From the NCBI GenBank assembly GCA_037176845.1, contig JAYKXP010000181.1, positions 20,868-84,867 of the forward strand: 64,000 bases of DNA, given 5' to 3'. Each line of letters begins with the position of its first letter. The stretch's first letter is position 1. Below the pieces are notes generated by a model. It did not search any database. It had not been told where the DNA came from and saw nothing but the letters and a program-made list of their open reading frames with translations. Shown here in pieces: positions 1 to 10,569 of this stretch. A program made the translations under genes and the position numbers. Source of the stretch: Paramarasmius palmivorus. Lineage: Eukaryota > Basidiomycota > Agaricomycetes > Agaricales > Marasmiaceae.

Positions 1-723
1 CATACCACCATTTTCAGTTTCTCTGAAGCTGCTCTATCGCCCGATACACGTTGCATCAGAGAGTAGACGCTGTATTCTAATTCAATTCGACAATCGCGCG
101 GTCAGGACGCCTGAGCAGCGAGAATAGAACTTGATGTATACCGTAACCTATTGCCCTTGTGGCCCAATGATTGATAGCTGGAATGACACGCCGCAAAGAT
201 CGAAGGTATAGAGCATGTGCATCTTCGATGTGTATTGCCCTTGTAAGATACTCTTCTCTTGAACCTTGACGAATGATAAGTAACTGGAATGACACGCCGG
301 CGCTAAAGCACCAAACACTACTCATAGTCCTAGTAAAGAGACGCTAGACCTTGACTTATCTGTTACTCATCAGCACCTATCGAGTACTCATCAAGAATGA
401 TAGTAATTTATCTGAGGCAATGTCTTTGTCGGTCCTTAGTACAAACTTTCCAGGTATGTCAGTTCAATCACGAATTCTCGATCGTATCTCATTGCTCCAC
501 GAAAGGTCTTTGCTGTACTGTATCATGCTTTCAGCGCTGTTTTAGAAGTTTCGTTTGAATATGTGCTGTAATGACAGCTGCCTTCGATCTGTCATGATCA
601 AGATGCGGGATCACGCGATACTGTGCCTTCCCCAAAGTGTACAATACACATCTTTAAGGGCTGGAATGCTTGAAATATACAGTAACAGATGCACTGGCTA
701 TTCCTCTGGCACCGCCCCTCGAG
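1..723. repeat. Spacer tail upstream of membrane gene M1 (decayed)
   Basis: No convincing gene. The stretch is clearly related to the sequence just 5' of M2 (20402-21067), M3 (33180-33506) and M5 (54913-55588). Shared blocks include a GTTGCATCAGA-type motif, GCTGGAATGACACGCCGGCG, and the run through CACGAAAGGTCTTTGC towards the membrane-gene start. Short open frames exist but differ between the copies, so they look like decay products or 5' flank rather than coding sequence. The promoter and 5'UTR of M1 should lie in its last few hundred bases; no clear TATA box was identified. Confidence 0.55.
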
Positions 724-2490
724 ATGCTCCTCCTCTACGCTCTCGCTCGACCTATCTTCTCGAATACGGAGCCCTCGTCGACGGGTAACTCTACCGTATT
801 CGATCCGGTTACTGGCGAATGCGACGACATTCATGGATGTAGGACGGGCCAACAGATATTGTGGAACTGTCTCTCGGTAATCTTCATTTGCACATGGGTC
901 GCTATTCATCCGAATGTCCCCCATGTCAAGGCACATCGAGCAGTGGTGTTGTTTTGCCATGGCATGCTTATGGCTATTGTGATGCTTGCGCCGGAACTCA
1001 TTATATTGTGGGCGATAAGGCAGCGATATTCTGCTAAAGAGATTGCAGAGAAATATAAGAGTGAGGAATCTGTATTTCATGAGATTTATAGAGGCTGAGT
1101 CGTCTCTAGAGTATGGATGGGGGCACATGGGTTTCTGGTGATTATGGGAGGTTTCGCACTCTACGATGGTGATGAATTTCAGAGTTATCTGTGGAATGAC
1201 TCTAACGGTGATGTCAACTCGGACATGGTCGAAATAATCCATGGGTATCACCAAAAAAGTCGAGCCAATAATATAGAGCTTGATGTGCAAGTCAATACGC
1301 AGATTGAGGAGTTGAAGCGCAAAGAGGAGGATGCAGATCCCATGCCAGAGACAGACAAGACGCGTTTAATTACAGGGCCCAAACCAGAAGATCGCGCTGA
1401 ATCTGAGAAGTCGGTGAGAAAGCTTCTCCACTGCATAACATACCTAGCCTAATCCTATTACCAGAACACACAAAGATCTTCGACTTTAATGCTGGAATAT
1501 CTACTCCAAAATGGCAACATCCGAACCACAGAGGACGAAATCATGGGCAACCTCAGCCACAGCGACTCCATCACGAAGGTCATCGCCGTTATTCAGACTG
1601 CATGGTTCCTTCTTCAAGTCGGAGCTCGTGCAGTAGAAGGGCTAGCCATCACCGAACTCGAAATTATCACGGTTGGTTTTGCAGTGCTGAACTTTGGCAC
1701 GTACTTCTTGTGGTGGAACAAACCACTTCGAGTTAGGCATCCTGAACGTGTTTACTGGCGCCAGCAAGCACCAGTGTCTGTTGATACAACCCGGAAAGTT
1801 GAGCATACAAAAATACGGGACAGAGTTTGGGCAAATGTCGTCCGATTTTGGACGTCTATCTGGGATGAAATCGAAAAAGTCGGAAAATCAATGGTTGCGC
1901 TGTTCAACTTTCTTCGCCTGGATGTGGTCGGTGACCAGTTGAACCAAGAGAGTATTTTGAAGATTGATTGGATAGCATTGCTCCATCTAGTCGGCCTTCC
2001 GTTCCTGGTGGTGCTTCACCTAATCATGGCATCTATTTTCATCATAATAGATACCAATGATGATTACATGGCATATGTCGTCAACTCTTCCAGGCTGAAA
2101 AAGGGATCGGCCACCCTGTACATCCTCGTTTATGGACTCACAACTCTCTTTGGCGCCATCCACTGCATCCCATGGAATTTTCAATTTCCGACACATAAGG
2201 AACAACTGCTCTGGCGTATTTCGGCTGGTGGGCTTGTTGTTTTGCCTGTTGGATTAACCGTTGTTATCGTTATCATCGTGATGATTGCAGCGTTTGTTGA
2301 GTGCTGTGGGAGAGACAGTGATGAATTTATGGAAACTTCGCTCCTTATATTTGATGTTCTCTTGCTACCCATCGCATACTTTGTCGCCCGGGTTGTCCTT
2401 ATGGTTCTCGCCCTCATGGAACTACGAAACCTTCCCCCAAGTGCATACCAAACCGTAGAATGGACCACTTTTATTCCCCACATCGGTTAA
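724..2490 (+). CDS. Polytopic membrane-protein paralog M1 (exon 2 carries a 4-bp deletion)
   Basis: First of five paralogs of an uncharacterised Agaricomycete membrane-protein family; function unknown. Model: exon 1 724-1060, intron 1061-1109, exon 2 to 1413, intron 1414-1464 (phase 0), exon 3 1465-2490. The start ATG is the one conserved in all five copies and opens a hydrophobic N-terminus (MLLLYALARPIFS) that may be a signal peptide. Seen in the protein: a conserved GECDDIHGC cysteine pair, a WNCLSVIFICTWVAIHPN segment, and a LAITELEIITVGFAVLN block followed by WWNKPL; roughly nine hydrophobic segments in total. Relative to the other copies, exon 2 lacks 4 bp right after the first splice acceptor, so splicing like M2 hits a stop. 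An AGAG tandem acceptor (AG at 1108-1109 and 1110-1111) could restore the frame if the second AG is used, giving about 554 aa. It may therefore be functional or a young pseudogene. Confidence 0.7.
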
Positions 2491-3296
2491 ACATACTTCG
2501 CATTTTCCCCTTTCACTTTTCCTGGTTCAACTATTTCTATGCATTTTCTCCGCTTTGAATACCTACATGCGCACATTCTACGTCACGGTATTTGCTCGTC
2601 GTCCAGTTCTTATTTTTACGCACCGAGGCTCAATGGTACTACTACTATATCATGATAGCATACTCATACGGTTTTATTCTCCTCGTAGTAGTGACCTGGT
2701 TTCGCACATCTTGACTGTATGTTTACATCCTAGATACTGGGGGTGTAGCCTTCAAGAATTCGGAACAATGTCAGTTAGTCGCGTGTTATTGTGAGGAGAA
2801 ATGGGTTGCTTGAGATTGAACGGAGATATTGACCGTCTCGATGTATGTTGTGTACGGCTGCTCAGATTAATGACTTCTTAAAACACTAGTTGAGGACGAA
2901 GATGACATCTAGACGAGGACATGGGAGCGTTCTGAGCAAGGAGAATTTGCTGGCGTCGTTTGTCCGAGTAGTTTGAAAGAGAGTGCAAAAGGAATTGTGC
3001 AGCTTGAAGACCTTGATGCCGGGGTTATTGCTCGTAGTCGGAGTTGAGACTCAGAGCAGGAACGACGAGGGACCACCTTATCAGTGATAAGATAGCCTTT
3101 TTCAGCGCTCGGCCATCCCGGCATTTGTTGGAAAGTCGGACCGATCGCCGGTGCTTCGATTCCTCGGGGAAGGGAGTTATGGGAAAGGAAGGAAGAAATG
3201 GGATTTCCTAGACGACGCTCGCAGCTTCAACACATCAAGCACAGTGGAGCCCATAGTTCGAGCAACGGTACCGTGCGTCTTCCAGAAGCGATGAGA
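2491..3296. repeat. 3' flank of M1 and left part of kinase-upstream-like block
   Basis: About 2491-2820 matches the 3' flanks of M2 and M4. From about 2820 the sequence is nearly identical to 52270-52737 and related to 23220-23508, 35800-36000 and 57850-58080, which is the block upstream of the histidine kinase. No gene is apparent. The block is cut at 3296 by the Mutator-like insertion and resumes at 18022. Confidence 0.7.
3288..3296. repeat. Left 9-bp target-site duplication of the MULE (GCGATGAGA)
   Basis: GCGATGAGA lies directly before the left inverted repeat and recurs at 18022-18030 directly after the right one. The unoccupied paralogous site in the 52.73-kb block carries it once, followed by TTCAAG, exactly as seen right of the element here. 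Confidence 0.92.
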
Positions 3297-3336
3297 GAGG
3301 GATCAGTCGATGGGTACCACTCGATCCCTTACGGCA
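3297..3336 (+). repeat. Left terminal inverted repeat of the MULE
   Basis: Begins GAGGGATCAG. Bases 3307-3336 are the exact reverse complement of 17982-18011 at the other end. Confidence 0.92.
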
Positions 3337-3947
3337 CCCATCTTCTCGTCGATCCCGACGTCCATGTCAAGTCCCTCACGTTTATGTCCGGCCGGCCTGC
3401 TGTCTCTCCTCTCTTTTTCCTCCAGATAATAAAAATTAAAACAATTACCAGGTCACACTCCAGAATTAGAAGTATCCACGACTACTCGGGTCTTCGGCTT
3501 CTGGGATATGTTGCAACGGCGGCGTTCCTCCACTGTCAACATCGGCCAAACTTCGGCGTCTTTCCTCATTCTTTGTGTCCAGGAGTATAACTGTCCTGTA
3601 CTCACATTAGTTCTGCAGGTTACATTCTCATTTTAGCTAGGCATTGTACGCTAGAGAGGCCATGAACGCCCAGTGGAAATCGTTCCAAGCTACAGCGATT
3701 CAGCGACGATAATTATCTCCCGAAAAGATCTGCAAATTACATTTAATTACCGTCGTTTCCCTAGCATCCTCAACGACAACTGACAAGAACAGCTCTTCGC
3801 AGAGTGATTCACTAATTGCAACGCCTAGTTCGCAGGGAAGGTCATATAATTCATCTATTTCCTCGGAGAATTGGAGATGAAGGATCTTTATAATCGATAG
3901 TTGGACTCTTTCGCAGAGTCCCATCTCTCCAACTTCTCTCTTAAAAT
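3337..3947. other. Left subterminal region of the MULE, no gene seen
   Basis: About 600 bp between the inverted repeat and the first gene. A 130-residue open frame crosses the element boundary (3198-3590), so it cannot be an ancestral gene. The last ~100 bp probably hold the promoter of the 3948 gene. No other structure was noticed. Confidence 0.5.
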
Positions 3948-5954
3948 ATGGTGCGCACCAGAGCCCAACTTCAAAGTCTCGACGTTCCCCCAACCCCAGC
4001 AAACACTTTAGCGACGGTGGCATCATCACCGCTCACCGAAGTTTCCTCATCCTCTCAAGCCTCCGCATCTAGCTCTTCTGTTCCTCGCCAGCGAGACATC
4101 TCCGAGACACGTTCTCGCTCTCTACCGCCGGCCTCACCGCAAATTTCACCCGCACACCGCCGCGCCAAATCCTTGCCATCGGAAGAAGAGATGAAGAAAA
4201 ACCTATCCAGCACCGTCCACCTCACCGCCGAGGAATCTCAACAACTGGCAGCGTTCAAAGGACAGATCACCTCGTTCAGACGGTATGTCTGTCCTTCTAT
4301 TGCTATCGCTCATCGTTCCTGATTTTTTTTTTCTTGCCTTCCAGCGATCAGAATTCCAGCTTGTTCGAACACCACCAACTCATCTCATGGAGCGATGGTC
4401 AATATGTTACATTTTATTGGTGCGTACAGAACCTGGATCATCACGAGCAGCAGGTAACTAATGTCGATATTACTACTAGGCCAGGTGTCGTAGGTCCCGG
4501 TGGGACCGTCATTCCTGTAGCTGCTGCCGATGCAAAGACATTTGCTCAGGCACATGCCATCAAGTGGCTCTCCTGTGTACATGGCCAACCTGTACGCATT
4601 CACTTCGTCAGCCCGAAGAATAAAAACCCCGGATTGGCAGGAACGTGGGTATTTGTCTGTGATGCGCAGGCAACCACTCTACGTCCTAGTTGTGGAGTTA
4701 TTGGTGCGTACTACGGTCCTCAACTGTTGCTACTATGTATTCTGGGCTGACTGGGAAACTTCAGCTCGTTTGAACAACTATGTTGCTGTCCATGCAACTC
4801 AGGCTCTCTTGGGACTGTACGGGGAAGTTCAAGGTAAGAGGAGATTACTTTACTTTGAATTCACTTAAACTCATTCCCTTTCACGTAGCTGACGGTACTA
4901 GAGATGTCACAATCATTCGAGCCGGGGACATCGCAGCTACCTCTGTAGCAGAAAATCTTCCGACTCATCATGTATCGGCTCCGCCTTTGCCGAATACGAG
5001 CACGCCTATTCTGTCATCTTGGACTATGAGATTCTCTCCCCAAACGACACCCACTCTCTCTCGGAGACTTACCCTTGGTGGTAGCTCACCGGTGATCTCT
5101 CCGATCGCAGGCCCATCACACCGACTGCCTTCCACATCACCAGTTCGAGCACCTAATCACTCTCCTCCCAAACTCTATTCTCCGCCTGCCCTGTCATCAT
5201 CGCCACCCCTTCCAAGCCCACAAACCGCAATTGCTCGTCGTGGGCTATCAGCTAGCATATCTCACCACGGGTTTGGGGATTTCAACTACCAAGATGCCAT
5301 CGGAGCTCTTGACTTGAACATCCCACAGGCTGCAGCCACTTCTCCCACCTCTACCAAGCAAACAGCCACCACTACTTCACTCCAAAAGCAACCCGTGGAG
5401 ATGATAGAGATTTTTGACTCTGATGAAGAGTCCAGCCGGAACGGCAAAGGAAAAGGAAAAGGAAAGGGGAAACAGGTTGTACGCGCCTCCCAGCCACTGA
5501 AAAGACCACTTACTGTCCAAGGCTCCGACGACTGTATGGAGGTACCGCCCAAGAAACCTCGCTTGGAGCGATACATGATCGCAGGTCCCTCTTCTGGTCA
5601 GACTGAGGTACCAAAGCCTGTAGATATGCCAACCAGAGGTGCGTCTTTCGATCTTTTCTACCTTGTTTTCACCGCATGCTAATTAAATAGGTTCTCGCTT
5701 TGTACGCTGGACGACGAACCCTGAGACCAACTTCAATGAAAAAAACCCTGGTACGTCTTTGTATTATTCCTATCTAAAGTGGGTATCAGGATCTCAACAA
5801 TTCCTTCTACCAGTTTCATTTTCCAGGATGCTGGCAAAGCTTCTACAACATTCAGTCGTCTTGGACAACGCAGTGTCGGCTCAAGGACTTCATCCTGAAG
5901 TGTGGAAGCTTTTCAAATCTCTTTTTGTCTCTTGTCCCCATTGTAATCAGGTGA
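3948..5954 (+). CDS. MULE cargo protein of unknown function, Ser/Pro-rich, nuclear-like
   Basis: Model of six exons: 3948-4282, 4345-4703, 4765-4833, 4889-5638, 5691-5750 and 5827-5954, all with GT-AG junctions; the summed frame closes at 566 aa. The N-terminus is MVRTRAQLQ, then Ser/Pro-rich low complexity. A globular part (about residues 110-260) has regularly spaced Trp/Cys (ISWSDGQYVTFYWCV, WLSCVHGQPVRIHF, GTWVFVCDA). A long Ser/Pro-rich linker follows, with an acidic EIFDSDEESS patch, a run of alternating Gly-Lys and a basic patch that could be a nuclear localisation signal. The short tail has RFVRWTTNPETNF...NPGCWQSF, faintly reminiscent of GRF fingers but without their cysteine set. 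I do not recognise the family. The last two small exons are the least certain. Confidence 0.6.
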
Positions 5955-6188
5955 AGGGTTTTATCACATTGGCTGTCGCGACAAAATGTAAGCCCTATTA
6001 TCTATCTTGTTATTTCTTGTCGTTTCTTGAACAGGGTTTACCCTCCTCGAGTCTATGTGGTAGTGCCTTACTTTCTTAGCTACGTTGACACCATTCGTAT
6101 TGTATTGACATGTATATATCTCATGGTTTTCTGGTACAAAATTTTTTATTTATTTATGAAAACTAGGCGTGAACAGCTTGATTAAGAT

Positions 6189-6268
6189 CACCTCTGACAA
6201 CCTCTGACACCTCTGACAACCTCTGACAACCTCTGACAACCTCTGACACCTCTGACACCTCTGACAAC
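6189..6268. repeat. CCTCTGACA tandem array, downstream of the 3948 gene
   Basis: Nine or so units of (A)CCTCTGACA(A), 7-10 nt each. The same motif recurs in direct orientation at 14319-14391 and inverted at 10493-10533, only within the MULE. It sits between convergent 3' ends (3948 gene and dioxygenase gene). Confidence 0.85.
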
Positions 6269-6332
6269 TTCACCTCCGACCGACCTCTATACCTACACTC
6301 CCTCTTTGTGGTACTATACTTTGTAGACAGAT

Positions 6333-9300
6333 TTAACCATAGATGCGACGGCGAACATGATAGTTGTCACGAATTGCCTGACGTCTGGCTGCCCTTGCGG
6401 CGTCCTTTTTCCGAATGGAGTCATGTTGTCCGGAGCTCACACCACCTCTAAGACGCATAACTTGCAGGGTATCTTCCGATGGCAGAACAGTTCCGTGTAG
6501 CTTTCTTGCATCGAACGACCTAAAGAGGGCTGAGTATATAGGACCAACAACTTCCAGGTAAAGGTCAGCCTACCATAGCATATTTGCACGCGTACGTATG
6601 TAGTACTTGTACTCCAACTGGCAAAAGCCAAACTCGGAAATAGATGCATCGGCGTCCCATCGGATCTGTGAACATATCGAACGACATGCATCTTTGTCGT
6701 CATGCAAAGGTGCTGTATATCCCTCGCATGTGAAAAGGTTGACGCCATATTCTCCAACTCGTTCGCACACCTTGCCAGTATTCCTGAGCTCCTCGAACAG
6801 ATCTGGATGCAATAGTTTCGTTACTTCTAGTTGGTACATGGATGACTGTAAAATCTATATAAGTTCCAACACAGCCTGCAGATTTGTTCAAATTACCTTG
6901 GCATGCTTGAATAAAATCTCCATCTCTTCCACAGTATCGGCTTCTATTCCGGCGTAATAGACGTATTCATCGGCCTTTCTACCACCAGATGCGACACGCG
7001 CTCCGAAACAACGCATCGATCCCGAGTTCCACCGGTCCTTGCCAGAACCACGACGGACTGACTTCACACCACTTTCCAAGTCAATCGTGGAAGCAATTTC
7101 CTCCAACACTTCTGGTGCAAACACACCAAAAGCCACGAAATCAACCTATGTCCAGGTCAACATTAAGCGACGTGAAGGGTGGTTTAGGTGCATACTAAAG
7201 GTCCACCTTCGTATTCTCGTATGTAGAACACCTGCTGCTTGCACTCCTTCAGGGTCTCCTCATGAGGCTCGAGGCAAGATAAACCAAGCTCCTCGGTAGT
7301 ATAAATTGTGGTAGGATTCTTGCGTCCTCCACCCTAAGGATCAAGTCAATAATTAAAGCCACCAATTGCCTGGGCCGGTTGTTAGATTTTACAAACCTGT
7401 CTCGGCTTCATGCGTTTATCTTTCGGAGCGTTACTAACCCCCGCGTGTTCATATCTCTCTCGTATGTTTGGGTCCCTGTTCAAAGGCATAATCACCTCTC
7501 TGCGGCATTTCCTAGTCTCATCCGTCAGAGATCCGCAGGTACTGCACGGTACCGGGTTACGCCAACGGGTTGCGCGACACTGCTCTCGAATATGTTTGCG
7601 GAATCTTGCACGAGCACGACGATATTCGATAGTGTGGTCGAGAATGGAACGAAGAGGGGCTGGGATGTCATGAAGTACATATAGCGAGCTACCCGATTCG
7701 GGATCAACCGTAGACCTTAGATTGCGGATCTCTTGGACAAACATTCGATAGACTTGCTTTGGTTTGACATGTTGGACCTGTAGATGGCAAAAATGACATT
7801 GGCCAAAACGATGCGGAGGTAGAAGATGGACTCACGATATAACCATGAGAGTTCAGGCCCCAAGACAGCCAACGATACCAATCCGTCTTGAAATTATTCT
7901 CGCTCAGTGCGAAGTAGACAAACGCTGGGTTACTTGACCGAGGGATTATGTCTGGAAACCGACACAGAGCGCCAAGGAGACTAGTTAGCTCATGAGAGCC
8001 TCCCTGTTCCGAGAGTTAGTTAGTCAATCCACAGTGAAGCGTCTGATCTCACCGATGGCACTCTCTGGTATTGTTCTTCTCCCAAAGACTCTACAGCTTC
8101 GTCACTCCATTCCTTGGGTGTCCAACGGTCGATTACGCCAGCCAAAGTTTCTGCGAAGGCATGGAGCCTGATAAAGATGGGTACGTTCAGTGACCCTTCC
8201 TCAAATTGGAACGAAGGATTGACAACCCGAGAAAGCATCTGAGCTAAGCCAGAATTCTGGATGGGAAACAACAGTGAAGAGAATCAATGAGAGGTAGGCC
8301 ATAATAGAATACCTTCTGTGCCCAGGAGAAAGATCCGGTACGATACTGTGCCGGTGGTACCTTCTTTATCGCCTGAATAGTGTTTGCCAAGAGAGATTGG
8401 GCCTCTTGGAATGACGGACTGAAGAGGTCCTCTTCCTTTTCTCCTTCAGGAACCACAGGCTTTCGGTAGATAACAGTACGCAACGAGGTTTCCCAGTGTT
8501 GACACTGCGTAAGATAAGTTTCGTAGGTAGCATCATTCCGGAACGTCAAATCCCAGCTCTGTAAATGACGACGAGGCCTAAACCTGCTGGGTACTTCCTG
8601 TCCACCTTCCGTCGTAGGAACTTCAATAGCTGCCAGTGAACGTTCGTCCTGAGTATTGTCGGTTACAAAGTCCATAGAATCGTCGAAATCGGGCTCGAAG
8701 TCATCATCGGAATCTGTGGGACTACCCGGAAGATAGTCTGAATCATACGAACCATGGGAATCGGTGGAATCATCATCCGAGTCTGAATAGCCTGAGCTAT
8801 CCCAGAGGAGATATTGCCACTCCCAGTCCTCCGTAGTGTCTTCGTCTTCAGAGTCGAGCGCCCCAATATTGCTCGCAACTTCCAAGAGCGGGCTTCGCTG
8901 TTTAAAAGGGCGCTAAGGCAGTCACGGTTAGAAACCATGGTCCTATAAGCAAAATCAACGCACCCGGCTCAAAATATGATTTTGCCACATAGCCAGATCC
9001 TCCAAAGCCTCTGCCCTTCTCCCATCCTCAACCAAAAGAAAAACGCTGATAGCCAGATCCACCATATCATTAACCGGTACGTCTTTGGACAGTTCCTGTT
9101 CGTGGCATTTGCTGGCCCATGCCAGCCAGGTGACTACTTGCTGTATCTTGCGTTTGGATAAGTTAGAAAAGAGAACTCTCCGAACGAAGCCTACGCACAA
9201 GTGACTCGTTCCCTCGGAAGGTGGTTAACCACCGGTCTCTCCAAGGTTTGTATGCGGCATCTGAAGACCTCCGGGTGTTGTACGTTAGTTCCGACGTCTG

Positions 9301-9435
9301 TTTCGCCAGCTGCCTTAGATCTTGACTGGCCGTCTCAAGAGTCTCCTTCAGAGGAGAGGGGATCACCGTAGGAATAGTCGGGGGTCCACGGGGGTATGCC
9401 CAGAATCGATAAGGTGTTGTGTCGACGTGGTTCAT
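6333..9435 (-). CDS. 2OG-Fe(II) dioxygenase-like protein, TET/JBP-type candidate (MULE cargo)
   Basis: Multi-exon minus-strand gene; ATG at 9433-9435, stop at 6333-6335. Exons read by eye join MNHVDTTPYRFWAYPRG..., an IQQVVTWLAWASKCHEQ exon (intron with a perfect CTAAC branch site), an acidic Asp/Ser-rich exon around 8330-8885, and exons around 8060-8265, 7845-8005, 7395-7785, ~7205-7335, ~6898-7145, ~6570-6840 and 6333-6528. The C-terminus has GYTAPLHDDKDA followed about 49 residues later by SFDARKLHGTVLPS and then a downstream Arg. This is the H-x-D...H...R layout of the double-stranded beta-helix 2-oxoglutarate/Fe(II) oxygenases. Fungal TET/JBP DNA dioxygenases are known to travel with transposons in basidiomycetes, so 5-methylcytosine oxidation is a plausible role, but assignment to TET/JBP is inference. 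The N-terminal ~600 residues are unrecognised. Confidence 0.62.
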
Positions 9436-9726
9436 CACAGAGATGCTGAGCTTATGTCATAGACATAATTTCTGGTACTTATGTCATAGATATGTAACGA
9501 TTAACGCCTACTTACAGGCTACCTGACCTATGACTACCTATTGAAAGATGAGACGTGCAAAAAACGTTCTGAGGGTGAAAAACAGGAAAGAAAAGTAGGA
9601 TAAGGCCCTTGAGAGATCCTCTACCGGCAACCGTTGTACGTTTAACGGTTTCGTCTGTAGGTGATCAACGTAGAGAGTAAGTAGGGGTACGGCCTCTGGA
9701 TATCGCAGGTACATACCGGTAACGAA

Positions 9727-10067
9727 GGCTGATATGAACAGCCGGTGCTCCTGGATACCAGCACGGAGTACCCATCCTTCTACGGCTTTGCTCTGGGTAG
9801 GGGGTAGAGGTGCTGCAGGGCCGGTGAGTACGACCAGTCGCGAGTATGAAAGCCGATATGAACAGCTGGTGCTACGGTGTATCGAGCATGGCTTCATAGG
9901 GTACGGTATCGGTGGGGGTTACAGGGAGGGGTAGGTACAGCACTCATGAAGGCTGATATGAACAGCCGGTGCTCCTCGGTACGCGAGTATGACCGGTCGT
10001 GCGTTCAGGGTTCGAGGGGGTAGGTACATGAGCACTCAAGAAGGCTGATATGAACAGCCGGTGCTCC
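9727..10067. repeat. Four copies of a ~25-nt hairpin-forming repeat
   Basis: Copies at 9727-9751, 9851-9873, 9951-9975 and 10043-10067. The consensus GGCTGATATGAACAGCCGG is followed by TGCTCC. The arms GGCTG and CAGCC pair around a 7-nt ATATGAA loop. In copy two the outer pair changes from G-C to A-T on both sides, which keeps that pair. Spacing is 124, 100 and 92 bp. Confidence 0.8.
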
Positions 10068-10492
10068 AGGGTATCGAACCGTAGGGGTTGTGCCATGTGC
10101 GGTGGTGAAACCCCAGCCTTTCAGCCTCCGGAACACCCCAATGCTACTAGAGGGATGAGGCATTCCGGACTATGAGGGCAGGGGTGTAGGCAGGGGTGTA
10201 GGTAGCGAGTAGGGTCGGTAGGGACGGTCCACAGAGGGCTTGAGGTGGTAGACTAGGTAGCGTCGTTCCTGGGGCAAGATTTAGTAAACGTTACCGTAGA
10301 ACGTGAAGGGATACGCACCGTAAAAGATCTGACGCAGACTCACAAGCTTCGGGTACGCACAGAGAGGAGAGTGGCCGGGAAGGATGACGGGCAGGACGAA
10401 GAAGAGGGACAAAGAGGAGAGGGACAAAGAGGAACAGGTCAAAGTCGGTCAAAGTCAACCTCGCGTAAATGACATGTCACATGTCACGCGTT

Positions 10493-10533
10493 GTCAGAGG
10501 TGTCCGAGGTGAGTCAGAGGTGTCCGAGGTCCG
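10493..10533. repeat. Inverted CTCTGAC motif array before the JmjC gene
   Basis: GTCAGAGGTGTCCGAGGTGA-type units, the reverse complement of the arrays at 6189 and 14319. The array lies 40-75 bp upstream of the JmjC start. Confidence 0.8.
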
Positions 10534-10569
10534 AATGCCGTTATCCGCCATTTTTTTCTTCTAGTCATC

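Larger units (their letters stand above)
9436..10569. other. Intergenic control region of the MULE between divergent dioxygenase genes
   Basis: About 1.1 kb separating the divergent TET/JBP-like and JmjC genes, so promoters of both should lie here. It holds four hairpin repeats (9727-10067) and a reverse-oriented CTCTGAC array (10493-10533). No convincing coding sequence was seen; two small open frames overlap the repeats. Confidence 0.6.

Noticed and set aside
598..1290. 230-residue minus-strand open frame over M1
   Set aside because: It lies antisense to the conserved membrane-protein exons, and its composition is the mirror of that gene. Similar mirror frames appear only where the sense gene is conserved.
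3198..3590. 130-residue + open frame
   Set aside because: It spans the junction between host repeat and left MULE end, so it was created by the insertion.
5691..5750. GRF zinc finger at the end of the 3948 gene
   Set aside because: Only the NPG and Trp positions match; the required cysteines are absent.
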